Of a stretch of 64,000 nt of DNA, positions 34,218 to 46,086 are shown in pieces. Made by a program: the position numbers and the translations under genes. The notes under the pieces are model-generated. The model was given only the letters and a program-made list of their open reading frames with translations, was not told the origin of the DNA and searched no databases. The DNA is from Diphasiastrum complanatum (taxonomy: Eukaryota > Streptophyta > Lycopodiopsida > Lycopodiales > Lycopodiaceae), in NCBI GenBank assembly GCA_029204225.1, contig CM055096.1, positions 40,693,637 to 40,757,636 on the forward strand, in the 5' to 3' direction. Positions within the stretch are counted from its first letter, which is position 1. The number at the start of each line of letters is the position of its first letter.

Positions 34218-35288
34218 TCACAGTTGTAGAGTGTTGATGCCTTTGACATCGTGTCTGCTCCCATCACCTAGAATCACTGCTCTATTATTTTCGAGCTCTC
34301 TAAAGTCGATCAAGATCTTCTTGTTGCAGGTTATGTGAGATGTTGTTGCTGAATCAATGACTACATCGTAGTCGTGTTCAGTGTAGCTCGTTGAAGCTTC
34401 ATCGAGTATTGTGAAAGCTTCGTCAGCTCTGTCAGCATCCTTTGATGACTCTGCAACATTAGCTTTTTCAGCTTTGTTCTTTCTTTTTAGGTTGAATCTG
34501 CAATCGTATGTATAATGCCCTTTCTTCTTGCAGTGCATGCAAGGTATTGCTGAATTGAACCAGTATTTGTTGGTCGTATGGCCTGGTTTGTGGCAGTGAT
34601 CGCAGAAAGAAGTTTGCTGATTCGAGGACTTCGTCTTCTCGAATCTCGGCTTGTTCTTGTTTTTCTTCTTTTCTTTTGTGAAGAGATCCTTCTCTTGATC
34701 ACTGCTTCCCTCTCCTTCGTCTGTCATCAGTCTCTCATCAGCGACAAGACTGACTGCTTTGTCGAATGTCATATCTAGTAAACTCAGTATGAGCATTCTC
34801 AGCGGCTAATAGGACATCGGTAGAGATTTCATGAAGTACATCAGCTGCTCTGGTGCTAGGACCTGGTGCTCCTGTCTTGATGCAACAAGCTGAGCGAAGA
34901 TCGTTCTGATCTTCTCAACGTACTGATCCAACTGGTTGCCATCCCATCATATGGATTGTAGCTGATTGTGAAGGTGCATAACTGAAGCTGCAGTCCTCAC
35001 TTCATACTTCTGTTTTAATCTTTCCCATGCTGCATGAGTGCTTTCACAGTCTTCAATCTACATGAGTAGATCTTTATTTATAGATGAAACGATGATCGCC
35101 ATTGCACGCTCATCTTTTCTAATCCATTCAGCTCTCCTCGGGTCTCCCTCTGGAGGTTGCAACTCTAAGAGTTCGGTCACCGACCAGATGCCTTCGCCCT
35201 TCAGAAGTGTTTTGATTTTGAATTTTCAGATTCTATAATTTGCGCCATTAAGACTGATTGCTACTCTTGTCTGGATTGTTGTAGCCAT
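34218..35288 (-). pseudogene. Copia C gag with two zinc knuckles, and protease start
   Basis: From ATG at 35288 the frame shows the gag pattern (RVAISLNGANYRI, then AEWIRKDERAMAIIVSSINK). Stops appear at three places, including one in place of Trp after NYRI. The open stretch 34796-34218 has two knuckles (FCDHCHKPGHTTNKYW, whose last Cys is Tyr, and CMHCKKKGHYTYDC). The protease start VVIDSATTSHI follows, with Ala replacing Gly of the DSG triad, then ILGDGSRHDVKGINT. Confidence 0.85.
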
Positions 35289-35341
35289 ATGGTGTTGTCT
35301 AGAAGAATCACTACTGGGATATCAATAGTGAGAACCTGTGT

Positions 35342-35353
35342 GCTCTGATACCA
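35342..35353 (-). other. Copia C primer-binding site
   Basis: TGGTATCAGAGC on the minus strand, a perfect initiator-Met site next to the LTR end. Confidence 0.9.
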
Positions 35354-36176
35354 TGTCACGGAAGTGAAAACTGTTCAGTGTCATGAAAGCGAAACTGTTT
35401 TTTTTTTCTTTTTTGTTTTTGTATTGGCGAACGATTTTGTGTTTTTCAATTTTCTTTTGCGTAGAAGCTTCACAGAAACCTAGACACTCGACTGCACATC
35501 ACATAACACATTTCTTTATAACAATCAAGACAGATAGCACAAGACAAGGAGATGCACAAAAATAGAGCAACTGTATTATAGGTTTAATTTTTAGAACAAG
35601 ATCGTCAGTGTGTCGCTCGTTGGCATACTGACACTCTGTTCTTTTGCTGTGTTTTGCTCGTTGGCAGACTTTCATGCACAGCTCTTTAGTTTCTAGTATT
35701 TTTCTTATTTGATCTACTTGTTATGTCTCTCTGTGTGTGTCTCTTACAGATAATTTTGTCTATTCAGATATATCTCTTTATGACTAGAAAGGATAGTTTA
35801 TACCTCCACAGTGTGGAGTTTTCAAGGTTAACGCTAATCAACTAATCAGTTAGTCTCCGTCATTGCCACTCGTTTCACCTGGGCATGAAGTCTACGACTC
35901 CAAGCCCATTGAGCTACCAGTTGGCAGCGTGAAAGATTCCCCTTCATTTGTTTCATTTCCTTCGTTTGCTTTCGCTCTTTTCGTTTCTTTTTGTAATCGT
36001 TCATTTTGCGTCCCTTTGCGGTTTGCGGTCCTGGAGGTATGTTTGCGATTCATGAATTATTCACAAATCATTCATGCTTTGAGTCAAGACATGTTGACTG
36101 TCGCGAATTGTTCTCGTTCGACCTTCGCTTCGTGTTCGTGTTGCGGCAAAGTTGCAGGAGTTCACCATTTTTGACA
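35354..36176 (-). repeat. Copia C 5' LTR (823 bp)
   Basis: Minus strand runs from TGTCAAAAATGG to CTTCCGTGACA, so the ends form the perfect short inverted repeat TGTCA...TGACA. The PBS abuts directly. On its outer side it touches a Ty3 gag fragment at 36178 with almost no spacer. Confidence 0.9.
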
Positions 36177-36177
36177 A

Positions 36178-37108
36178 ATTATTGTTAGGAGAGCACCCCA
36201 TTTGGATCTACCCAAATGCAATTAATTAACAAATCCAGTTATATTTTTTCAGATCTATTCTGAATCTTGTGAAGTTAATGGCGAAGTTTTCCCCCAAGAT
36301 AAGCTTAAGCTTTTTTCAATGGCCTTGACAGGCGCAGCACAAGATTGGTATTATAATCAAGATGAAACTGAGCGTGCGTTTAGATTGGGAGACTGTCAAA
36401 CGTGCCCTTATCACACATTTCAAACCTCAGAAGTTTATGGAAGACCCTTTCCTACTTTTAGGTTAAATTAAAATGAAAAAGTGGGAAATGGTTCAAGATG
36501 ACATTGAACGGGTAAAACGCCTCAGATCTGAGTGCGAACCTGAGTTGATTAATAAAAATGCCACATGTGGTTTTTTTCTATCTAAAAGGATCAGACGTGA
36601 GTTGAAACACCACAATGAGTACGCAATTTTACAAAATGCTATGGACGATGCAATTTGGGAGGAGGATGAAGATTCAGATGATGAGCCGAATATCAGTATC
36701 TTGTCTTATACAGCAGGGCAGACCACTATGACATCCACCACTATTGCATCAACGAATGTCAATGCTACTACAAAGATGATGCTCAATGAATTCAAGAAAC
36801 TTGGAAAAAACCAGTAGAAATAGATGGAAAAGTTGTAGTCGCAATTTGATGAGAAGATTAAAGCATTGGAAGATTTCCATGGACAAGGGAACAAGGAACC
36901 TGGGAAGTTTGCTAAGACTTTTCCTACCAACGAAAATGTCTGGTGTTCTATTTGTATGGGAAATCACACAGTGAATGAGTGTCCTCAATTGAAAAAATGA
37001 ATGGAAATCAATACATGCCATTTGTGTAATTTGCCTAGTCATGAGACTGCCTTTTGCAACTTCAATCCTTGGATAATTCAGCAACAATATGTCCAGATGG
37101 GATATCGA
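36178..37108 (+). pseudogene. Ty3 gag fragment
   Basis: Closely matches 40180-41100 of Ty3 element 1 (for example RIRRELKHHNEYA, NAMDDAIWEEDED, FEKFAKTFPT-type residues and the CSICMGNHTVNEC knuckle). It starts in the middle of gag right at the copia C LTR end and stops at QMGYR, where copia D sequence begins. In-frame stops and small deletions are present. It has no LTR or pol of its own. Confidence 0.85.
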
Positions 37109-37132
37109 TTGTCTGATCTCGAATGAACTATT

Positions 37133-38127
37133 TTGTGCTATTGTTTGTGTCTCTCATTTATTTGTTTTATCAATTTCACACATTGGGTGGATGGCACCGA
37201 GGAGATGCCTACAAGTACAGACAAGGAGCTACGTGAATGGAGAGAGAAAAATGACAAGGCAGTAGCCGTGTTGTCATCATCCATCAAGGATAGCCTGACT
37301 CTTGATTTGGCTACACTCTCTAAAACAAAAGAGATGTGGGATACTTTACTCACAAGATTTCAGACGAAATCGCACAGTCAGATCATGCTACTTCAAAGAT
37401 GGGCAAAGAAAGATCGAATCACGAAAATTCGACCGCCTCCATTTGTGCAGATGTGTGTAGTATAACACCTGACACACAAAAGGTAATCCTTGATTCAGGA
37501 GCTATCTCGCAGTTCGTTACATCAAGATGGATCATGTCTGATTTTCGAAGTGCAGATCCATGAAGATTTATCATTCTTGGAGATGGATCAAAGCATCAAG
37601 TGAATGGTATTGGTTCACTATGGCTCAACACAAATGACAGAGACATACGACTCGAAGGCGTTCTATTTGTGCCTACACTGTAGCAGGACTTGCTATCAGT
37701 GGGAAGAATAGTTGATGCAGGGATGCATGTAACATTCTCAGACGAAGCATGCAATGTTGTTGATGTAGGCACCAATACACTGATCACTCAAGGTAGAAGA
37801 AAAGACAACCTATATTACTTGAAGGTACGCCTCCCTGCAGATCAAGTGCATCAAACCCATGATGATTTGTTAGATATTCTATGGCACAGGAAACTATGCC
37901 ATATGAATTTAATGGCACTATATCAAACAAGTCATCATGGGGCAATCACAGGGGTGAGCATCTCGAATGCAACCAGTTTGATGACTCGTGATGCATGTAT
38001 AAAGGATAAAATGTCACGTATTCCTTTTGTCAAGAGTTCCTACAGAACTACAAAGATTCTGAAGCTAGTAAATTCAGACATTTGTGGACCTTTCAATGTG
38101 ATCTCAATAGGAGGCTCGAAATATTAT
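37133..38127 (+). pseudogene. Copia D gag-protease-integrase fragment
   Basis: Copia gag end (LREWREKNDKAVAVLSSSIK, LSKTKEMWDTLLTRFQTK), then protease with ILDSGAISQFVTS (DSGA intact), ILGDGSKHQVNGIGSL and LFVPTL-QDLLSVGRIVD. Pre-integrase follows with LWHRKLCHMNLMAL and the start of the integrase core, LVNSDICGPFNVIS. It is interrupted at 38128 by the LTR of Ty3 element 1, so that element inserted here after the copia. Confidence 0.85.
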
Positions 38128-38886
38128 TGTTGGAGGGTTTGTGGATCCCAAGGCAACCCTAACCCTAGTTAATAAGTGAGAGAGATTTGGCATCCTACGT
38201 GTGTAAGTCCAACCCAATGACCACATAGTTATTTGATTGATTAGTTTAAAGTTATTAAAGGACTTTAGGCCTTTTTGCGAACTTTTAATGTCGCAGGGCC
38301 TAAATGTCAAGTTAGTGAATAAAGTTGGGTTCCCCTCCAATTTTGATGGTTCCCACACTTTTTTAAATTTGAATAAAAAGAGAGGCAAGACTGGACCAAT
38401 AGGATTCAAAGGCCAGGGCCCTCTTCTCTACTATAAAAAGGGACCAACTCGAGTTGTTCATGATGTTCATTTCCTCATCTCAATAAAGCAGATTAGTTCT
38501 CTTTAGAAATGGATTGATGAATGTCCTTGCTCTTCCTTTCTTTTCCTCCATTTCTCGTGCTTTCTTTGGATTTTGCTAATTGTTGGATCTAAGCATTATT
38601 GGGATTGCTATTTCTTATGCTTTTTGTGAGAGAGAAAGGGAGAGAGAGAAGAGTAAGTTTCTATCATTGTTGTGGATCTAGGGTTAATGGAAGTAGGGTT
38701 AATGGATATAGTGTTAATGCTTAGTGTTAATGGATGTTAGTGTTAGATCCTCCATTCATGTTGAAATCTGAACTATACTATCGCTCTCATGGGAACAAAC
38801 CTACGCGTGACAACTAACTCCGTCTCTTTGATGCTAGATTGACTAGATCTTGGATTCAAGTTAGGCAAGGAAAGAAACCCACTACA
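38128..38886 (+). repeat. Ty3 element 1 5' LTR (759 bp)
   Basis: Starts TGTTGGAGGG inside the copia D integrase, ends CCCACTACA at 38886 and is followed by a PBS. A TATA-like CTATAAAAAGGG lies at 38430-38441, within the LTR, and could serve as its promoter. Confidence 0.85.
38430..38441 (+). promoter_or_regulatory. Candidate LTR TATA box
   Basis: CTATAAAAAGGG about 300 bp into the LTR is a good plant TATA match, followed by CTCAATAAAGC at about 38480, a possible polyadenylation signal. The U3-TATA-R order is as expected in an LTR. Confidence 0.5.
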
Positions 38887-38910
38887 ATTTTGGTGCCGTT
38901 GCCGGGGAGC
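38887..38910 (+). other. Ty3 element 1 primer-binding site
   Basis: TTTTGGTGCCGTTGCCGGGG closely matches the TGGCGCCGTTGCCGGGGA primer site known from Athila-type plant elements, with C replaced by T at one position. Confidence 0.85.
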
Positions 38911-40128
38911 TACGCCAATTTTTCAGTTTGTAGCATGTTTGGTTGATGGTTAGCTTGCATTAGGCATCTTGTCGTGGCAGGAATAGTGTTAAATTTGCAT
39001 TTTAGGGTTAGTTTGGGATTGATTTTGCCTGATTTGAGTGGATTTGCTTGTTTGAAATCTAATCTGATTATTAAATAGGAAAAGCTATTTAGATCACCAA
39101 GCTTAAGATCCATTTGGATCTGAGATATCAGAGAAAATAACAAAAATCGGTCAAATTTGCCAAACCTGGTCAAAAAGAGACAAAAAGCATCATCAGAGCT
39201 CAGAACTTTTTACCCTCTTCCAAAAAACCTTCGCCGAGTTGCAGAAACCTTTGGTTTTGTTTACAAAACCTTCAGTTTGAAGGGCGAAGATTAATTCCCA
39301 GCAGATTTCCAGAAACATCAGAAAAACCACCAAAAAACACCAAAAATTATCAAAACCCTAAAAAATATAGAAAAAGAACCTTCGCCCGATTCACTGTGCT
39401 TAGATGTGATTTAGATCTATCTACTGCCAGGTCGGCAAAGAATAATACCAAAAATAGAAAGGGTTTCAGAGGATCAATTGTCATATTGTCATATTTTTGT
39501 CAAAAAAGTTATTTTTTTGCAAAATTACCAGTATTACTCTTGATCCTTTGCTAGAACCTTTGCTGAGTTTCCAAAACATTCTATTTATAAAAAAATATCA
39601 TTTTTGAGTTCAGCGAAGATTCTTCTTGATCAGATCACAAAAAATCTTGATTTTTACCCTCGCCAGATTATAGAAACTGTATTTTCTTGTGTCATAAATC
39701 TTCATCTGGTTTTTCATAGTTTTATCTGTGTCAGATCTTCCATCTGAGAAGTCGGCAAAGGTTATTTCCCAAGAAATTGCCTGAAAAGTGTTCAGAGAGT
39801 TTTTTTTTTTTTTTTTCTCAAAATAGCACTGTTGAACCTTCACCGAGCCAACCTTCGCCTAGAGAACCTTCGCCAGTCCTATTTTTAGTTTTTGATTTTC
39901 CAGATCAAGTCTCTGTCAAAATTTGGATCAAATCTGATATATTTAGAATTGGATTTTGAGAGATTTATCATTTTTGAGAAGTATCGATTGATCGAATTTC
40001 GGAAAGTTTTTCATCATATGGAATCAGATTCTTGAAAAGTGGAATAGAGCTAGCAGATCTAATCTGAGATAATTTTTTGAAAAAATCTATATCCAATATC
40101 ATTATCAATTTGATCTAAATCTGTAAAG
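38911..40128 (+). other. Ty3 element 1 leader with ACCTTCGCCGAG motifs
   Basis: 1.2 kb without a coherent ORF. The word ACCTTCGCC(G/A/T)AG and variants appear near 39230, 39380, 39555, 39838, 39852 and 39865. The same word recurs in the 3' spacer at 46318-46645, showing that the two flanks of the coding region share dispersed motifs. Confidence 0.65.
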
Positions 40129-41499
40129 ATGGATGCCCCTGGAGCTGCTCTTGGAGGTGCTCCATAGGAGGTCAATCCAATTATTGTTAGAAGAGCACCC
40201 CGATTGAATCTACCCAAATATAATGGATTAACTGATCCAGTTAGATTTCTTCATGTCTATGGTGAGATTTATCCTCAAGATAAACTTAAGTTGTTTCCTA
40301 TGACCTTAATAGGCGTAGCACAAGATTGGTATTATAACCAAGATGAAACTGAGCGTACAGATTGGGAGGTCGTTAAATGAGCCCTTATCACACGGTTCAA
40401 ACTGCAGAAGTTTATGGAAGACCCTTTCCTACTTCTAAGTAAAATTAAAATGGGAAAGCGGGAAATGGTTCGAGATTACATCAAAAGGGTGAAACATCTT
40501 AGATCTGAATGTGAACCTGAGCTGATTAATGAAAATGCCATGATTATGTGGTTTTTGTCAGGTCTACCTAAACGGATCAGACGTGAGCTGAAACACCATA
40601 ATGAGTATGCAGTTTTGCAAAATGCTATGGATGATGCAATTTGGGAGGAGGATGAAGATGCAGATGATGAGCCAAATGTCAGTATGTTGTCTTATACAAC
40701 AGGATAGACTACTATGACATCCACCACTATTGCATCAACAAATGCCAATGCTACTTCAGAAATGATGCTCAATGAGTTCGAGAAACTTGGGAATACCCAG
40801 CAGAAACAGATGGAAAAGTTGCAGTTGCAATTTGATGAGAAGATCAAAGCATTGGAAAATTTCCACGGAGAAGCGAATAAGGAACCTGAGAAGTTTGCAA
40901 AGACTTTTCCTACCAGGGAAAATGTCTGGTGTTCTATTTGTACAGGAAATCACACAGTGAACAAGTGTCCTCAATTGAAAAAACGAATAGAAATCAGTGT
41001 TTGCCATCTGTGTAATTCACCTGACCATGAGACTGCTTTTTGCAACTTCAACCCTTAGATAATTCAGCAACGGTATGCCCAGATGGGATATCGAGAACCA
41101 CAATATGGAGGAAATCCAGCAGCAAGACTGCAACAATCTACTCTTGGATACCCGAAATGTCTAGCTTTGTCTGCCCCACCAAAACACTCTGCTCCTCCTG
41201 CCAATTTGATGGAACCAGAACCTTACGGAAGTGCTGAGCAATGGAGCTATGGTAATGATCAGGAAGGTGGATCTTTAGAACAGTATGCCATTTATGCTGC
41301 CGCTCAACAACAAGCCTCAAGAAATTGGGCCAGAGCACCACTTAAATGCTTTGAATGTGGAGAAAATCATAGAGTTGCAGAATGCCAAAGAAAAAATTGT
41401 GCCATTCTGTCATGATTGTGGATATGGGCATTGCTATAAAGACTGTCCAGCAAGACCAAAGCCACCATCAGCTGCAGCACCTGTAAATTTGATCATTGA
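40129..41499 (+). pseudogene. Ty3 element 1 gag with four zinc knuckles
   Basis: ATG at 40129 (MDAPGAALGGAP, then a stop). The capsid region reads LPKYNGLTDPVRFLHVYGEI and AQDWYYNQDETERTDWE, then RDYIKRVKHLRSECEPE. Four Cys/His knuckles follow: CSICTGNHTVNKC, CHLCNSPDHETAFC, CFECGENHRVAEC and CHDCGYGHCYKDC. Stops occur at about 40165, 40377, 40705 and 41056, and a frameshift near 41390-41400 separates the last knuckle. The gag frame breaks at the inversion point, after PPSAAAPVNLI. Confidence 0.9.
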
Positions 41500-43560
41500 C
41501 AATTTCGATCGGACATCCAAATCTGATTATGATATTTTCATATAGAAACTTGGCCATAGATTTCGCATTAGCCACTTTGACAGCTTTGGCTTCAACCCAC
41601 TTGGTCATATAATCAGTTGCAACGATAATGTATCGGGCCTGAGATCCTTGCGCAGCAGGATGAATAGGACCAACATAATCCAATTCCCATTTTTCAAATG
41701 GTGCTTGCGATAAAACTGGATGTAAGGGTTCATAATTCTGTCGAGTAGGTTGTCGTGCTCGCTGGCAGACATCACATGTCTGAATAAAATTTTCTGTGTC
41801 CTTATGAAGCGTAGGCCACCAACAACTGGATTGCAAAAGTTTGCAAACAATAATATCTTTAGAGAAATGTCCTCCACCCATGCCATCATGTGAAAACATG
41901 ATTAAATCTGGTACTTCATGCGGTAAAACACATCTTTGTAAAATATTATCTGCTCCACGATGATACAATTGTCCTGTAATTAATTGATAAGGTTGAGCCT
42001 TATAGATCAATTGTCTTTTCTGTACTTTTGTCAAAGAGTCATTTGGTTGTCCTAGCATCAGGTACTCAACAATATCTGCCGCCCACTCAGGTATTGCTTC
42101 AACATAGAACAACGCAACATCTGGCAATTCATCATCCACTTCAGTATTAACTGGTGCGGATTCAAGTCGCGAAACGTGATCGGCTAGATAATGTTGCTTT
42201 CCCTTTTGAACCACAATTTGAAAGTCAAATTCATTCAATAATAATAACCATCTTGCAATAATTCTAGTATTACATGTCTTGTTTACCAAGTAAAGTAATG
42301 GTTGATGATCCGTATAAAATGCAAAGTGCGTTTTCATGAGGTAGTGACGAAATTTCCGAACAGAAAAAATCATGGCTAGCGCTTCACGTTCTGTTGTTGA
42401 ATAATTCATCTCTGGATCTGTAAGTTGTCTGCTTGCATATCGTATAGGATAATCCTTCTTATAGTCGCCTGGCTGCGTCAAAACTGATCCAATGGCATAT
42501 TTTGAGGCATTCGTATGAACATGAAACTCTAATGTCCAGTCTGGAGAACGCAGTATTGGTGCTGAAGTTAATGCTTTTTTTAACTTTTCAAAGGCTTTTA
42601 ATGCCTCTACTGTCCAAATAGGAACAATAGTTAATTTGTATATAGGTCGTGCTAAATCCGCAAAGAAGATTATAAAAATTCGATAGTAGTTCGCATGACC
42701 CATAAACACATAAACTTCTCGAATTGTTGCTGGCGGTGGCAATTCCACAATAGCTTTGATCTTAGAATAATCGGTGGCAATACCATGTCTTGATATCACA
42801 TGTCCAAGCACAACTCCGTGCGAAACCCATATCTGGCATTTTTCTGGATTTAGAGAAATCTGATATTTGTGGCATCTTTCAAATACTTTCTCCAATCGAT
42901 CCAAGTGGTCTGTATCTGTACTATGAACTCCCAAGTCGTCCAAGTAAATTTCAAAGAATTTCTGCAGATAATCTTTAAAGGCAAATTGCATTACTCTTTG
43001 GAATGAACTTGGTGCATTACAGAGTCCAAACGACATTACTTTGTAAGCATAGGTGCCCCATTCTGTTGAAAAAGCAGTTTTGTGGCGATCGGCAGGTGCA
43101 ATCTTAACCACTAAATCCATCCATGAGACTATAAGCTTCCACTCCAGCAAGGCGATCCAAAATGCTTTCAGTAAAAGGTAATGGAAAGTGATCATTCCGT
43201 GTCACTTTATTCTATGCTTTGAGATTCACACAGATTCGCAATTTTTCATTTTTCTTAGGAACAATGACAATCAGTGAAATCCATTCTGTATGCTTGATCT
43301 CATAAATGAAATCGACGTCAAGCAATCTCGGAAGTTCTTTCTTTATCAGATCTGCCACATTAGTATTACAATGATAGAACTTTGTAACCTTTGGAACTGC
43401 ATTAGGTACTAAATGTATGGTATGTTCAATCACTGATGTGGGAATACCCTTCAAATCTTGATAAGTCCATGCAAAGCAATCTTGATACTTAATAAGTAAC
43501 AAACGGAGTGCTTGATACTGTTCAGGAGTAAGTTGTGATCCCACTTGTACAATCTTTTCC
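41495..43560 (-). pseudogene. Ty3 element 1 RT, RNase H and integrase N-terminal half (inverted block)
   Basis: Minus strand, from 43544 downward: DFIYEIKHTEW, IVPKKNEKLRICVNLK; then (after a frameshift near 43110-43200) TAFSTEWGTYAYKVMSFGLC, the YLDDLGVHST catalytic box and GHVISRHGIATDYSK. RNase H shows FHVHTNASKYAIGSVLTQPG, where Asn replaces the first catalytic Asp (compare HTDASKYAIG in element 2), then YSTTEREALAM and FYTDHQPL. The integrase zinc finger has HDGMGGGHF and CDVCQRA. The core starts LDYVGPIHP (first Asp) and reaches IEIVNDQ (second Asp), where coding identity stops at the breakpoint. Confidence 0.9.
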
Positions 43561-43814
43561 GGTTCTCATGGTTCAGCAAGATTCATTGGCTGCATCCTAG
43601 CTGGGCCATCATAAACCTCTTTAGATTTTGGCATGTGTTCTTCAGGTTCACGATGTGCTTTAGGTATCATGATAACCACATCATCCAGTGTATAACGTTT
43701 AAAATGCTCTGGCATATCATGTTGGACTACATTTGCTTGTTCTTTTTCAAAAGGACTTGTCTTGGATTTTTGTTTAGCCTTCTTAGCAGGAATTGATCAT
43801 GGAGGTGATGACTT

Positions 43815-45443
43815 TCAGGATGATAAATCTTTCTTCACAGGTGAAGACTTCCTAGACGATGATGTCTTGCTGAAAATGTGAATTGAAGAATCATTCTTGA
43901 CTTTTCCTTTGCCTTTATCCAATAGAGGTGGCACTTCCTTTGAATTGATCTTTTGAGGGGGATTTTCCCATTTCAGGATTGTATTATAATGTTGCTTAGC
44001 TTGTTTCTTCATCATCGAACCTGTGATCCTGTATCCCTTCAATATAATTGCTTTGGGCGATTTGATTGTTGGTTCATCAGGAACATTACGCACTCCAAAT
44101 CTGGTCGGATCCATATGATGTAGAATCTGTTTATCCATAAGTTCTGCATTGCCATCATAAGTTAAGGCATGGCTTACTGGTATGAGATCATCCTCAATTG
44201 GATCTGGTATAGGTTTCGTTGATATCCAGGCTACATTCAGCACATTTAGTGGAAATGTGATAGGCGTATCCAATGTTTGATCTAATAAAGAAATCTTGCT
44301 CACTGTCTGATTGAATATCTTGTTGACACATATATCCTGCTGTACAATCAATTGTTGCAAGAGCTTCATTCCAGTTGACAGTATCCGTTTGAGAATTGTA
44401 GTGAACTCTCAATTTTTTCTCTGGTCAATCACAAGTGTAATCCATTGTTGATGAATCGTCATCTGCTTTTTGAACCATTGGTTTGATAGTCCAAGTCGTA
44501 GGATCAACTTTAACTGCACGTTCACGATTTTCAAAAGTGATTTTTTCGGTACCCCAGTTATGAATTATTTGCGTAACTCGCAACCATGGACGTCCTAAGA
44601 GAACTCGATAGACATTTGGTGCTTCTGGTAAGTCCATCACGACGAAAGTAATGACAAATTGTACTCCTGCAATCCTGACAGGTATATCTTCTATCATTCC
44701 TCGTGGATGAACTGTCGTTTGATCAACTAGCTTAATAGCAAAAGTAGCAGGCTTAATCTTTGTAAGGCCCCATTTTGTACATAGCTTTGTAGAAATCAGG
44801 TTAACTCCTGAACCTCCATCTATCACGGCTGCTTCTTTAGAAAATTGTCTATGTTGTGTCGGTAGAGTGATATTTTTTTGTTCACTTTCCCAAGCGGCTC
44901 CAACATGGAGTACATCGTTAGATTCTTCAAATCCAGCACAAAAAAGTGGCTCCTGATGGACTTCTGGTTCTTCTTGAGCTAACTTTTGCGCTAAGACTTC
45001 TTTTGCTTTTGGCACCAACTTTAGGAACTCTCCCAATGAAATATTGATCTTGCTAGACCAAATGTTCATGAGTAATTCTGTATGCGGTGCTTCTGGTTCA
45101 GTCATCTTGAAGGGTTCTCCGTGATGATGTAATTGATCATTCATATCCGAACGTAAATTTCTTGGAGGCTGCAATGGTGAAGACTGAACTTCAGCTATTA
45201 CTTTAGCAGCTTCAAGTTCCTCTTCTTCTTGCAGATGTTTAATTCACTGTCTCATATCCTGATATCTTTGTTTTTCTGCATTAAGATTCGGATAGACTCT
45301 CAATGTTGTTGGTGTATCGTTCAATGGTATAGAGTCAGCAGGTACTGGATCCACTACTGGTTCTTTGCTTTTGTGCTCTGGTGACCAACACCAAGGGTGC
45401 ACTTGATTTATTCTGAGCTACTGATCCTTGCTTTTTGTTAATC
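43815..45443 (-). pseudogene. Ty3 element 1 protease and flanking linker (inverted block)
   Basis: Frame 45174-44425 holds the aspartic protease: AAVIDGGSGVNLISTKLC at residue about 118 (DGGSG in place of the common D-S/T-G) and VYRVLLGRPWLR near residue 190. Frame 44412-43815 carries a Cys-containing linker and a Lys/Ser-rich tail that leads toward RT. Upstream, 45443-45175 continues gag: its first in-frame residues (LINKKQGSVAQNKSSA) fit directly after the PVNLI end of gag at 41499. This is the clearest evidence of the inversion. Confidence 0.85.
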
Positions 45444-46086
45444 AAACCATAAAGTGTTTACTGGAAATTTTTTTGTTATACACAGATTTAGTACTCCCTA
45501 TTATCCCAGAGGGAATGGCCAAGCTGAATCTTCCAATAAGATTCTCTGCACCATTATGACAAAGATAGTTGAAGTGAGTCGATCTGATTGGGAACATAAA
45601 CTGTATGCAGCATTATGGGCATTTAGAACTACTTACAAAAATAGTACAAATCAAACACCTTTTCAACTGGTTTATGGTCAGGATGCTGTTATTCCAATTA
45701 AATTTTTAATCCCATCTTTACGCATAGCAGCAATCGAACGATTCAATGATGATATGTCTTTACAACTCCGTCATGAAGTGTTGCACAGATTATGTGAAAT
45801 CCAATTGATGGCAGTTCATGCTTTAACAACAGAGAAAGCCCGCCGCAAGGCATTGCACGATCGTCGATTGCACAAAAAAGATTTGAAAGCAGGAGATCTT
45901 GCATTGATGTACACAACCAAGCTGATCAAGGGTAAGTTGAAGTTTACTAGTGAAGGCCCGTATAAAGTGAAGGAAATCCTGAACTATGGCGCAATAATTT
46001 TTGAGCACTTGGATGGAAAACGATTTGATACTCCGATAAATGGCAGTCGATTACGCAAGTTTTGGCAGCCTGCTCCGCCAGTTTAG
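45444..46086 (+). pseudogene. Ty3 element 1 integrase C-terminal half
   Basis: Starts in mid-domain. FVIHRFSTPYYPRGNGQAES carries the catalytic Glu of the DDE triad, then SDWEHKLYAALWAFRTTYKN, FQLVYGQDAVIPIKF and a basic C-terminal domain with FTSEGPYKVKEIL and NGSRLRKFWQP. No ATG precedes it; the apparent start at 45454 is a GTG inside the domain. Together with the inverted N-terminal half it makes one integrase. Confidence 0.9.

Larger units (their letters stand above)
33360..36176 (-). mobile_element. Copia element C, 5' half
   Basis: Minus-strand copia: complete 5' LTR (36176-35354), PBS (35353-35342), gag from about 35288, CCHC knuckles, protease and integrase up to about 33360, where it meets Ty3 element 2. 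RT, RNase H and the 3' LTR are absent. Only a few stops interrupt the coding region, so it is younger than copia A or B. Confidence 0.9.

Noticed and set aside
36178-41499. Two Ty3 gag copies as one duplicated element
   Set aside because: The first lacks a leader, LTR and PBS and is bounded by other elements, so it is a separate scrap, not a tandem partner.
41495-45443. Inverted block as a second Ty3 element nested in the first
   Set aside because: No LTR or target duplication at either edge, and the coding halves of gag and integrase are complementary across the breaks, which fits an inversion better.
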